From Pseudosporangium ferrugineum (GTDB lineage Bacteria > Actinomycetota > Actinomycetes > Mycobacteriales > Micromonosporaceae): a stretch of DNA of 64,000 nucleotides. The notes under the pieces were generated by a model. That model saw only the letters and a program-made list of their open reading frames with translations. It made no database searches and was not told the origin of the DNA. The stretch covers positions 186,001 to 250,000 of the forward strand of contig NZ_PVZG01000009.1 of NCBI RefSeq assembly GCF_003002065.1, in the 5' to 3' direction. Positions 35,201-43,081 of this stretch are shown here, piece after piece (position 1 is the first letter of the stretch; each line of letters opens with the position of its first letter). The position numbers were made by a program, and so were the translations under genes.

Positions 35201-36445
35201 ATGCCGGAAGCTGTCATCGTCGCCACCGCCCGCTCCCCGATCGGCCGCGCCGTGAAGGGTTCGCTGAAGGACCTGCGCCCCGACGACCTCGCCGCCACCA
35301 TCGTCGACGCCGCGCTCAGCAAGGTGCCCCAGCTCGACCGGACCCTCATCGAGGACCTCTACCTCGGCTGCGGACTCCCCGGCGGCGAGCAGGGCTTCAA
35401 CATGGCCCGCGTGGTCGCCACCCTGCTCGGCCTCGACGGGCTGCCGGGCGCGACCGTCACCCGCTACTGCTCCAGCTCGCTGCAGACCACCCGGATGGCC
35501 TTCCACGCGATCAAGGCCGGCGAGGGCGACATCTTCGTCTCGGCCGGCGTGGAGACCGTCTCCCGCTTCCACCGCGGCAACTCCGACGGCCTGCCGCCGG
35601 ACGCCCAGGAGCTCGTCGGCGGCGGCTGGGAGAACCCCAAGTTCGCCGAGGCCCGCGTACGCACGACCGACGCGGCGAAGAACGGCGGCGTCTGGCACGA
35701 CCCGCGTGAGGACGGCGCGCTCCCCGACATCTACCTCGGCATGGGCTACACCGCGGAAAACCTGGCCCAGGCGTACGACGTGAGCCGGCAGGACATGGAC
35801 GAGTTCGGCGTACGCAGCCAGAACCTCGCGGAGAAGGCCATCGCCGACGGCTTCTGGCAGCGGGAGATCACCCCGGTCACCACGCCGGACGGCACCGTGG
35901 TCGCCGCCGACGACGGCCCCCGCCCGGGCGTGACCCTCGAGGGCGTCGCCGGGCTCAAGCCGGTCTTCCGCCCCGACGGCCGCATCACCGCCGGCAACTG
36001 CTGCCCCCTCAACGACGGCGCCGCCGCCGTGGTCATCATGAGCGACACCAAGGCCCGCGAGCTCGGCATCACCCCGCTCGCCCGCATCGTGTCGACCGGC
36101 GTGACCGCCCTCTCCCCCGAGATCATGGGCCTCGGCCCGGTCGAGGCGTCCCGCCAGGCCCTCAAGCGCGCCGGAATGACCATCGACGACATCGACCTGG
36201 TCGAGATCAACGAGGCCTTCGCGGCCCAGGTCATCCCCTCCTACCGCGAACTGAACATCCCCCTCGAGAAACTCAACGTCAACGGCGGCGCGATCGCGGT
36301 CGGCCACCCCTTCGGCATGACGGGCGCCCGCATCACCGGCACGCTGCTGAACTCCCTGGAGTGGCACGACAAGTCGATCGGCCTCGAGACGATGTGCGTG
36401 GGCGGCGGTCAGGGCATGGCAATGGTTCTGGAGCGGCTCAGCTGA
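35201..36445 (+). CDS. Acetyl-CoA acyltransferase (thiolase)
   Basis: A 414-residue thiolase that cleaves or forms beta-ketoacyl-CoA. Active-site Cys in TRYCSSSLQTTRMA, His in GGAIAVGHPFGMTGAR and second Cys in MCVGGGQGMAM; NEAFAAQVIP also matches. Residue patterns suit the FadA/AtoB-like degradative group; the chain-length preference cannot be told. Stand-alone: no other beta-oxidation gene is adjacent. Confidence 0.93.
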   Translation: MPEAVIVATARSPIGRAVKGSLKDLRPDDLAATIVDAALSKVPQLDRTLIEDLYLGCGLPGGEQGFNMARVVATLLGLDGLPGATVTRYCSSSLQTTRMAFHAIKAGEGDIFVSAGVETVSRFHRGNSDGLPPDAQELVGGGWENPKFAEARVRTTDAAKNGGVWHDPREDGALPDIYLGMGYTAENLAQAYDVSRQDMDEFGVRSQNLAEKAIADGFWQREITPVTTPDGTVVAADDGPRPGVTLEGVAGLKPVFRPDGRITAGNCCPLNDGAAAVVIMSDTKARELGITPLARIVSTGVTALSPEIMGLGPVEASRQALKRAGMTIDDIDLVEINEAFAAQVIPSYRELNIPLEKLNVNGGAIAVGHPFGMTGARITGTLLNSLEWHDKSIGLETMCVGGGQGMAMVLERLS

Positions 36446-36467
36446 CCTCTCCCGGCCCGGCCCGGCC

Positions 36468-36546
36468 GGGTCGCGGGTCGCGGGTCGCGGGTCGCGGGTC
36501 GCGGGTCGCGGGTCGCGGGTCGCGGGTCGCGGGTCGCGGGTCGCGG
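36468..36546. repeat. Heptamer tandem repeat (GGGTCGC)
   Basis: Eleven perfect head-to-tail copies of a seven-base unit, 79 bases, beginning 23 bases after the thiolase stop codon. Period seven is not a multiple of three, and the region has no gene. Confidence 0.95.
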
Positions 36547-36557
36547 CGATGATCCTG

Positions 36558-36648
36558 CGCCAGCGCGGCTCGGCGCCAGCGCGGCTCGGCGCCAGCGCGG
36601 CTCGGCGCCAGCGCGGCTCGGCGCCAGCGCGGTTCGGCGCCAGCTTTC
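36558..36648. repeat. 16-bp tandem repeat
   Basis: Five copies plus a fragment of CGCCAGCGCGGCTCGG (36558-36573, 36574-36589, 36590-36605, 36606-36621, 36622-36637 with one change, then CGCCAGC). No spacers, so it is not a CRISPR array. Confidence 0.95.
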
Positions 36649-36736
36649 TTTCGCTGGGCGGCGCGGACCGCGTGCGCGGCGGGATCTCGTGGCGCACCCG
36701 TTGGCGTGGCGCTCGGGTGACCGGGCGGGGTCGCAC

Positions 36737-36895
36737 GCCGTAGGTCTTCCGCTGGGTCCGGCTGCCGTTCAGGGCGCCGGGCCCGGCGGAGCTCAATCGG
36801 GCAGGGCGACGCTGGACCGGTGAACTGGGCAGCGCCGTAGGTCTTCCGCCGGGCTCGGCTGCCGTTCAGGGCGTCGGGCCCGGCGGAGCTCAACC
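36737..36895. repeat. Direct duplication of about 60 bp
   Basis: Two near-identical segments begin GCCGTAGGTCTTCCGC (36737 and 36834) and end CCCGGCGGAGCTCAA (to about 36796 and 36893), about 97 bases apart. With the two tandem arrays it fills the 469-base gap after the thiolase; no gene is evident there. Confidence 0.85.
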
Positions 36896-36914
36896 CGGCG
36901 GCGGGTGGGTCAGC

Positions 36915-37232
36915 TCACAGGTGGCGGCGGGTGTCGAGGATGTCGGCCGTGGCGCGATCCAGGGCGGCGGTGGGGGCGTCGGCGGCGAGGAGGTCGCCGG
37001 TCATCACGCGTAGCTGGTCGGGCAGGGTCGTGTCGGGTTCGCGGGGTACCGGGCGGCGAGGGCGGCTCTCCGCGTCGGCGGCCAGGTCGGCGAGGCGCTG
37101 AACCAGGGCGTGGACGAGGTCGCCGCGGGTGCCGGGCGTGCCCGTGGCCAGGGCCGACCACCGGCCGGTTTCCCAGTGCCCGACCTGGGCGAGCAGGCGC
37201 TGGACCGCGGCGCGGAAATCTTCGGCAGGCAC
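36915..37232 (-). CDS. Small hypothetical protein
   Basis: A 105-residue helical protein (MPAEDFRAAVQRLLAQVGHW, then GDLVHALVQRLADLAADAE and LDRATADILDTRRHL). Conserved-looking amphipathic pattern and a GGGT-AGGGT stretch ahead of the GTG at 37232 suggest a real gene; no family recognised. Confidence 0.5.
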   Translation of the reverse strand: MPAEDFRAAVQRLLAQVGHWETGRWSALATGTPGTRGDLVHALVQRLADLAADAESRPRRPVPREPDTTLPDQLRVMTGDLLAADAPTAALDRATADILDTRRHL

Positions 37233-37314
37233 GCGGTGACCCTACCCAAGAGGAAAGCGCCCGGCCCTCACGAGGCGACTCCCCGGCCCATGGGCCGCAC
37301 GGGACGATGGGGCT

Positions 37315-37400
37315 GTGCCGGGCCGGCCGGAACGACGCGGGCCGTGCCGAGCCGACCGAACGACGCGGGCTGTGTTAGGCCGGCCGGAACGACGCTGGCC
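37315..37400. repeat. Three-unit 28-29 bp repeat
   Basis: Three imperfect copies of GTGCCGGGCCGGCCGGAACG plus ACGCGGGCC: 37315-37343, 37344-37371, 37372-37400. In the gap between the small gene and the Bax-inhibitor-like gene. Confidence 0.8.
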
Positions 37401-37496
37401 GCGGTGGGCCTGCGGGAGAGTGGGGCTCGGCCGGGGATGGGAACGCCCGGTCCGCGGGAGGCGGACCGGGCGTTGGGTGCTGGGCGGGGCGGCGGG

Positions 37497-38321
37497 TTAG
37501 TCGTCGCCTTGGAGGAAGCTCAGGAGGCGGAGGATTTCGATGTAGAGCCAGATCAGGCTGACCAGGATGCCGAAGGCCGCGGTCCAGGAGTAGCGCTGCG
37601 GGAGGCCCATGCGGACCCCCTCCTCCACCTCGTTGAAGCTGAGGATGAAGCTCAGGGACGCGACCACGATGCAGACCAGGCTGAAGATGATGCCGAGGGG
37701 GCCGTTGTCGCGCAGGCCCGTGTTGACGTCGAAGAGCGACAACACGAAGTTGATCAGCATGACGGCGAAGAGGCCGGTCATGACGGCGATCATGCCGCGG
37801 GCGAACTTCGGGGTCGCGCGGATCACTCGGGCCTTGTAGAGGAAGGCCATCAGGAAGAAGACGCCGAAGGTGGCGACCACCGCCTGGAGGACCACGCCCT
37901 GGTAGCCGGCGATGACCTGGAAGAACTTGCTGACCAGGCCGACGAAGGCGCCCTCGATCACCGCATACGCGACGACCAGGGCCGGGTTTGCCATCCGGCT
38001 GAACGAGATGACGAAGCCGAGCACCAGGCCGACGATCGCCGCGCCGATCCAGGCGGGCCGGATCATGCTGTCGGGGATGAGGTTCCAGGCCGCGACGGCG
38101 GAGACGCCGGTGATGCCCAGCAGGGTCACGGTCTTGACGACGACGTCGTCGATGGTCATGGGTTGCACCGCGGGCGGCGCTGCGGGGTAGCCCGAGGCCG
38201 ACGGGTACGGCTGGCCGTAACCCGGCTGACCGGCGGGCGGTCCGTACGGTCCGTATCCGGCCGTGCGCTCGCGTTCGGCCGCCTGGCCGAGCCGTGAGAG
38301 CACCGGGTTCGAGGTCTTCAC
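37497..38321 (-). CDS. Bax inhibitor-1/YccA-like membrane protein
   Basis: A 274-residue protein with a Pro/Gly/Tyr-rich cytoplasmic N-terminus (about 55 residues), then seven transmembrane helices beginning VVVKTVTLLGITGVSAVAAW. The late segment FNEVEEGVRMGLPQRYSWTA is typical of the actinobacterial Bax1-I-like group. Function in bacteria unclear; relatives include modulators of FtsH or calcium leak. The GTG at 38321 has GGGAGG nine bases upstream. Confidence 0.85.
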   Translation of the reverse strand: MKTSNPVLSRLGQAAERERTAGYGPYGPPAGQPGYGQPYPSASGYPAAPPAVQPMTIDDVVVKTVTLLGITGVSAVAAWNLIPDSMIRPAWIGAAIVGLVLGFVISFSRMANPALVVAYAVIEGAFVGLVSKFFQVIAGYQGVVLQAVVATFGVFFLMAFLYKARVIRATPKFARGMIAVMTGLFAVMLINFVLSLFDVNTGLRDNGPLGIIFSLVCIVVASLSFILSFNEVEEGVRMGLPQRYSWTAAFGILVSLIWLYIEILRLLSFLQGDD

Positions 38322-38457
38322 TGCGTCCAGCCTCCCTTTGAGGTCGAGGCACGTAGGGGTCGTGCCCCTCAAGAGTAAGCGCACCACCAGCTCAAAGCCG
38401 CCTGGCAAAGCTGTGAACGACCTGAAAACCCCGCACGACCGGGACATCCGGGCCCGT

Positions 38458-39417
38458 TCAGACCAGGAGCACCCGCCGGCCGCGCGTGTGTCCCGCCCGG
38501 CTGTCGATCTGTGCCGTCGCGGCGTCGGCCAGCGGATACGACTTATCGACCGGGATGCGGAGTTTGCCCTGCGCGATGAGGCGGGCCGCCTCGGCGAGGG
38601 CCTCCGGCTTGTTCTCGGCCTCGCCGGAGAACCGGACACCGAGCTCCGGCGGGCCCATATCTGCGATGGAGATCACCTTGTGCGGGTCGCCGGTCAGCTC
38701 GACGAGCTCGCGGAGCACCCCCGCACCGGCCAGATCGAGGGCGGCGTCGACCGCGACCGGCCGACGACCGGAAGCGGCGTCGAACCCACGACCCGAGCCG
38801 GCGTCGAGGCGGCGACCGGAGGCGGCGGTGGCCAGGTGGCGGACCCGCTCGGCCCAGCCTTCGCCGTACGTCGTGGGGACGGCTCCGAGGCTGCGCAGGT
38901 AGTCCTGGTTCGCGGCGCTCGCCGTGCCGATCACGGCGATGCCGCGGTCGCGGGCGATCTGCAGGACCGCCGAGCCCACTCCCCCGGCCGCCCCGCTGAC
39001 CAGCAGCGTCTCTCCGGACCGTACGCCGACCTGCCGGAGGATGCGCAACGCGGTCTCGACCACGGACGGGTATCCGGCCGCCTCCCCGAACGTCAGTCCC
39101 TCGGGCATGCGGGCCCATGCGGTCAGCACGGCGAACTCGGCGTAGGTGCCCGTGCCGAAGCCGAACACCCGGTCGCCGGCCTCGACGTCCTCGACGCCCG
39201 CGCCGACCTCGTCGATCACCCCGGCGGCGTCCAGCCCCACCTCGGCGGGGAAGGTCACCGGGCCGAACTGGCCCTCGCGGGCTCTCCAGTCGGCCGGGTT
39301 CACGCCCGCTGCCCGTACGGCGATGCGCACCTGGCCGGGACCGGCGTGCGGCTCCGCAGCATCGACGAGACGCAGCACGTCCGGGCCGCCGAACTCGGCG
39401 AAAGTCACCTTCTTCAT
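38458..39417 (-). CDS. NADPH:quinone oxidoreductase-like protein
   Basis: A 319-residue zinc-independent MDR protein: MKKVTFAEFGGPDVLRLVDA, RAAGVNPADWRAREG, cofactor loop LLVSGAAGGVGSAVLQIARD. An Arg/Gly/Asp-rich insertion (repeated SGRxxDA-type units near residue 205-225) is unusual. Divergent from the TetR gene with a palindrome between them, so the TetR protein probably represses it. Confidence 0.88.
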   Translation of the reverse strand: MKKVTFAEFGGPDVLRLVDAAEPHAGPGQVRIAVRAAGVNPADWRAREGQFGPVTFPAEVGLDAAGVIDEVGAGVEDVEAGDRVFGFGTGTYAEFAVLTAWARMPEGLTFGEAAGYPSVVETALRILRQVGVRSGETLLVSGAAGGVGSAVLQIARDRGIAVIGTASAANQDYLRSLGAVPTTYGEGWAERVRHLATAASGRRLDAGSGRGFDAASGRRPVAVDAALDLAGAGVLRELVELTGDPHKVISIADMGPPELGVRFSGEAENKPEALAEAARLIAQGKLRIPVDKSYPLADAATAQIDSRAGHTRGRRVLLV

Positions 39418-39433
39418 GCCGGCGAACCTAGCA

Positions 39434-39445
39434 CTAACACGTTAG
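39434..39445. promoter_or_regulatory. Putative TetR operator
   Basis: CTAAC-AC-GTTAG, a perfect five-base inverted repeat with a two-base centre, between the divergent oxidoreductase (start 39417) and TetR gene (start 39473). Position and symmetry fit a TetR operator; binding is inferred. Confidence 0.55.
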
Positions 39446-39472
39446 CTTTTTGAACTTTGATAGCGTGATGTG

Positions 39473-40108
39473 ATGAGCGCGACGACCGGGCGCCGCGAGC
39501 GCAAGAAGGCCGCGACCCGCCAGAAGATCGCCGACACGGCCCTGCGGCTGTTCGTCGAGCGCGGCTTCGAGGCGGTGGGCATCCGGGACGTCGCGGCCGC
39601 CGCCGACGTGGCCGTCACCACGGTCTTCTCGCACTTCGCCTCGAAGGAGGCGCTGGTGTTCGAGCGGGAGGACGACTTCGAGGAGCGCCTCCTGCGGGCG
39701 GCCACCGGCCGGGCGCCGGACGAGCCGCTGATCCCCGCCCTGCGCCGCGAGATCCTCGCCCTGGTGCGTCACTGCGTGGTCGACGAGGCGGCAGAGACCT
39801 GGCGCGTGATCGACGAGTCGCCGGCCCTGCGGGGGTACGAGGAGGCGATGAAGCGCCGCCACGCGACCACGCTGGCCGCCGCGATCGCGGACGACCTCGG
39901 CCTGCCCGGGGTCACCACGGCCTGCCGGACGCTCGCGAAGTTCGTCGTCGACGCCTACACCCTGGCCCGCGAGGCGGCCGACCCCGAGGCCGCGGTCGAC
40001 GAGATCTTCCACATGATCGAAGCGGCCTGGACGGCCCGACCGGCCGCGGCCAAAGCCGGAGTCGAGGCCGGGGGCCCTGGTCAACGCGCGGGTCAAGGCC
40101 GAGGCTGA
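39473..40108 (+). CDS. TetR-family transcriptional regulator
   Basis: A 211-residue regulator. N-terminal HTH: TRQKIADTALRLFVERGFEA, then IRDVAAAADVAVTTVFSHFA. The ligand-binding part is typical; the last 25 residues are Gly/Ala/Gln-rich and encoded by an imperfect DNA repeat that continues past the stop codon to about 40190. ATG 39473, one codon after an in-frame GTG. Confidence 0.88.
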   Translation: MSATTGRRERKKAATRQKIADTALRLFVERGFEAVGIRDVAAAADVAVTTVFSHFASKEALVFEREDDFEERLLRAATGRAPDEPLIPALRREILALVRHCVVDEAAETWRVIDESPALRGYEEAMKRRHATTLAAAIADDLGLPGVTTACRTLAKFVVDAYTLAREAADPEAAVDEIFHMIEAAWTARPAAAKAGVEAGGPGQRAGQGRG

Positions 40109-40191
40109 GGCCGCGGCCGGGACCGGGGCTGAGGCCCGGAGCAGGGCAAGGCCGAGAGCAGGGCAAGGCCGAGGAGCGGGGCTGAGGCCGG

Positions 40192-40831
40192 TCAGAGCTT
40201 GTAGGCGCAGGCCTTCTCGCCGCTCGTGGAGCCCCAGCGGCCTGATGACGAACGTCAGGTCGGTGCCGGACGGACAGCCCACGCTCGCGCCGATCGAGGT
40301 GACCTTGTAGGCCGGCGGGAAGACGTCCGCCTGGGCGCACCGGATCTCGCCGACGAACCGCGTCTCGAACGGGCCCTGTGTGACCGGGCTGCCCGGGTGC
40401 ACGCAGTCGCCGGCCACGGTCGGGGGTTTGCCGCCGCCCGGCTCGTCCGCGTGCGGGCCCTTCGTGGCCTCCATGCAGGCGTACTGCCGGCCCTTGCCGG
40501 AGTACGCCTCCTCGATCGGCGGCTTGGCGTCCAGGTCGAGGTAGAAGTCGATCCCGTCGACGGTGCAGTCGTACTGGTATTCGCGGCCCGGCGTCGTGGG
40601 TTCGGCGATGTTGATCTGGACGACCTTCGCCACGGCGTCCGGGTCGGTGCACTCGATCTTCCGGTACGTGCCGGCGGGCTTGCGGTTGCGCGCGTAGCAC
40701 CAGCCGGCCTGCGACTTCAGCGGCACGGTGGACACGGATACGGAGGGCGTCGGTTCGGGTTCCTCCGGGGAGGGCGAGGAGCAGGCGGTGACGCCCGCAA
40801 GGAGCATCGCCGTGATCACCAGCCGCTGCAC
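40192..40831 (-). pseudogene. Secreted lipoprotein gene with a probable frameshift
   Basis: The GTG at 40831 (AAGGGA upstream) starts VQRLVITAMLLAGVTACSSP, a signal peptide with lipobox Cys. The extracytoplasmic part has paired cysteines (WCYARN, KIECTDP, YDCTVDG, YACMEATK, GDCVHPG, EIRCAQ, VGCPSG). After GTDLTFVI the frame runs on into the antisense of the TetR gene, which is implausible. One frame over, WGSTSGEKACAYKL ends at a TGA (40192-40194), with a final Cys as expected. A one-base insertion or two-base loss near 40232-40245, real or a sequencing error, would explain it. Confidence 0.65.
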
Positions 40832-40916
40832 AGCACGTCCCTTCGCGACGCGGGCGGCGCCGAGGGCCGCCGGCGCCGGATCGGGTGCTGCTCCGGCGCG
40901 GCGGTCCGGCGTACGG

Positions 40917-41519
40917 TCAGGAGTCGACCTTGATCTCGGCCTTGTCGCACGCCGTGCGGGCCTGGCGCAGCGCGCGGCTGATGCCCGGCGAGTCGCCGTT
41001 GGCGGCCGAGTCGAAGACGTCCTGGATGCGCCGCATGCAGGGCACCAGGACATCGCGCTGGGACGTCACGTCGGTGAGCTTGGTCTTGGACGTGCCGAGC
41101 TGAGTGTTGAGGTCGTTGGCGCGCTTCTCCGCCTGGGCCAGCTTCTCCTGCTGCTGGGTGACGATGGTCTTCTGCTCGTTCAGCTGCGCGGTGAGGTCGG
41201 CCCGGGTGGACTGCAGGCTGGCCTTCGTGTCGCCGACGGTGCCGCGTTCGTTGACGTAGAGCCCGAGCATCAGGCCGCTGAAGACCAGCAGCACCGCGGC
41301 GGCGATCGCCAGGACCAGCACGGTGGGCGGCCGGCGGGCCTCGGCGGCACCGTACGGGGTGCCCGAGATCTGCGGCGCGTACGCCGGTGCCGCGGGCGCC
41401 GGCGGCTGAGGCGGATACTGCACCGTGGGCTGCGGAACCGTGGATTGCGGAACCGTGGGCTGGGGCACGGTGGGCGGGTTGGCCGGGGACGGGAAACCCT
41501 CCGGGGGCGGGTAGGACAT
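40917..41519 (-). CDS. Membrane-anchored coiled-coil protein
   Basis: A 200-residue protein. Proline-rich N-terminus with PTVPQ repeats, one transmembrane helix (TVLVLAIAAAVLLVFSGLML), then about 70 residues of coiled coil (TQQQEKLAQAEKRANDLNTQ). Two Cys in the last third. Function unknown; encoded nine bases after the serine protease gene on the same strand and probably co-expressed. Confidence 0.75.
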   Translation of the reverse strand: MSYPPPEGFPSPANPPTVPQPTVPQSTVPQPTVQYPPQPPAPAAPAYAPQISGTPYGAAEARRPPTVLVLAIAAAVLLVFSGLMLGLYVNERGTVGDTKASLQSTRADLTAQLNEQKTIVTQQQEKLAQAEKRANDLNTQLGTSKTKLTDVTSQRDVLVPCMRRIQDVFDSAANGDSPGISRALRQARTACDKAEIKVDS

Positions 41520-41528
41520 TGCTCCTCC

Positions 41529-42362
41529 TCAGCAGACGTCGAAGACTTTGCACGCGGTCTGGATCGGGACGGCGAGGCCGATGCCTTCCGCGTCCTGGGC
41601 TTTGGCGTCGGCGATGCCGACGACCTCCTTGCGGGTGTTGATGACCGGCCCGCCGGAGTTCCCGGGGTTCACCGGCGCGTCGATCTGGACCATCGTTCCG
41701 GGGCCGCCGACCCGCGCCCGGACCGCGCTGACCACCCCGGTGGTGATGGTGTCGGTGAGCCCGAGCGGGGCGCCGACCACCAGGATCTGCTCGCCGGGGG
41801 TCGGCTTCGCGCGGGCCGGCGTCAAACCGTTGATCTTGGCGGTGACGGTGAGCAGGGCGAGGTCGTGGGTCGGGCTGACGTCGACGATGGTGGCCCGGTA
41901 GCTCTTGCCGTCGCGCTCCAGCCGTACGGTCGACCCGCCGCCCGCCCAGACCGGCTTGATCACGTGGTACGCGGTCAGGATCGAGGTGCGCCCGGGTCGC
42001 GGCCGGCCCACGGCGAAGGCGCTGCCGGAGAAGTCGCCGGCGATCACCTGGAAGACGCTGGGCAGGGCCGAGGCGGCGACCGCGCGCGGGTCGAAGGCCT
42101 GCTGGTTGTGCTCGTCCAGCGCGGCCAGCCGGGTGTCGAGCGTCTTCGCCCGCTGGTCGAGCGCGATCAGCCGCTGGTCGACGGCGGCGGCGCCGGCGGC
42201 AGCGGCGCGGCGGGACTCGGCCGCCTCCCGCTCGAGCCGGTCGATCCGCCGGTGCTGGCCGGCCGCGACCACGGCGAGCACGGCGAGGAGCGCTGCCACC
42301 GTACCGGCGGCGGCCCAGCGCAACGCGGTGCGCCACGAACCTTGCGTCGACAGGTACCGCAC
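41529..42362 (-). CDS. Membrane-anchored trypsin-like protease
   Basis: A 277-residue protein. One N-terminal transmembrane helix (WAAAGTVAALLAVLAVVAAG), a coiled coil (residues about 35-85), then a trypsin fold with His in TAYHVIKP, Asp in PTHDLALLTV and Ser in NPGNSGGPVINT. No PDZ domain. It acts outside the cell. First gene of a likely operon with the coiled-coil protein and perhaps the lipoprotein. Confidence 0.85.
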   Translation of the reverse strand: MRYLSTQGSWRTALRWAAAGTVAALLAVLAVVAAGQHRRIDRLEREAAESRRAAAAGAAAVDQRLIALDQRAKTLDTRLAALDEHNQQAFDPRAVAASALPSVFQVIAGDFSGSAFAVGRPRPGRTSILTAYHVIKPVWAGGGSTVRLERDGKSYRATIVDVSPTHDLALLTVTAKINGLTPARAKPTPGEQILVVGAPLGLTDTITTGVVSAVRARVGGPGTMVQIDAPVNPGNSGGPVINTRKEVVGIADAKAQDAEGIGLAVPIQTACKVFDVC

Positions 42363-42439
42363 CTTGCCCCCGATTCTTTCCCCTTCAAGGAAAATATCGA
42401 GCGGCGATGATGCGTGGTGGTGGTCGTTCGACCCCCATG

Positions 42440-43081
42440 TCAGAGCTCGTCGGTCGTGATCAGTCCATCCTGGAGGGCCCGGGCGACGAGGGCCGCCTTG
42501 GTGGGGGCCTCACGGCCGACGTTGGCGTACTTCACGCGTACCCGTTCGAGGCAGGAGTTGACCCGATGCACCGTGAGGTGCAGGCGGCGCGCGACCATCT
42601 CCTTCGATTCACAGTGGAACCATTCGAGCAGGACCTCGGTCTCGCGGGGCGACAACCGCGGGCGGTGGGGCCGGTCGTCGGTGCCGAAAGCGCCGGAGAG
42701 CGCCGGCGGCGTGTACGGAGCAGCCGCCACCGCCGCCGTGATCGCCCCGACCAGATGCTCCTCGCCCTCGACCTTCGTGAGGTACGTGAACGCGCCGATG
42801 TCCAGGCACGTCAGCACGGTCTCCCGGTCGGCGCGCATGCTGTAGACGATGACCTGGCGGCCCGCGTCGACCAGGCGTTTGAGGTTCCCGTACGCCGGGC
42901 CGGTGACGTCGAGCTGCAGATCGAGCACCACCACGTCGGCACCGGCGCCCGGCGGTAGCCACGCGACCGACACATCGGTTCCCCAGGCGACCACCTCGAT
43001 CGGCGGGTCGGCGAGCGCGCACCAGGCCCGTACGCCCGCGTGCACCACCGGGTGGTCGTCCACCACGACAACGCTGATCAC
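42440..43081 (-). CDS. LuxR/NarL-type response regulator
   Basis: A 213-residue regulator. Receiver acidic pair Asp8-Asp9 and phospho-acceptor Asp54 (VVVLDLQLD); Thr/Ser and Lys later (VYSMRADRE, YLTKVEG). C-terminal LuxR HTH (LSPRETEVLLEWFHCESKEM). The GTG at 43081 overlaps the kinase stop (GTGA), so the pair is coupled. The helix ..WFHCESKEMVARRL departs from the common ..GxSNKEIA pattern. Confidence 0.9.
   Translation of the reverse strand: MISVVVVDDHPVVHAGVRAWCALADPPIEVVAWGTDVSVAWLPPGAGADVVVLDLQLDVTGPAYGNLKRLVDAGRQVIVYSMRADRETVLTCLDIGAFTYLTKVEGEEHLVGAITAAVAAAPYTPPALSGAFGTDDRPHRPRLSPRETEVLLEWFHCESKEMVARRLHLTVHRVNSCLERVRVKYANVGREAPTKAALVARALQDGLITTDEL

Noticed and set aside
36468..36648. 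CRISPR array
   Set aside because: Repeats are contiguous, without spacers, and of 7 or 16 bases; no cas genes nearby.
34223..36796. 857-residue minus-strand frame over SGNH and thiolase genes and the repeats
   Set aside because: Antisense shadow; its N-terminal part is just the translated tandem repeats.
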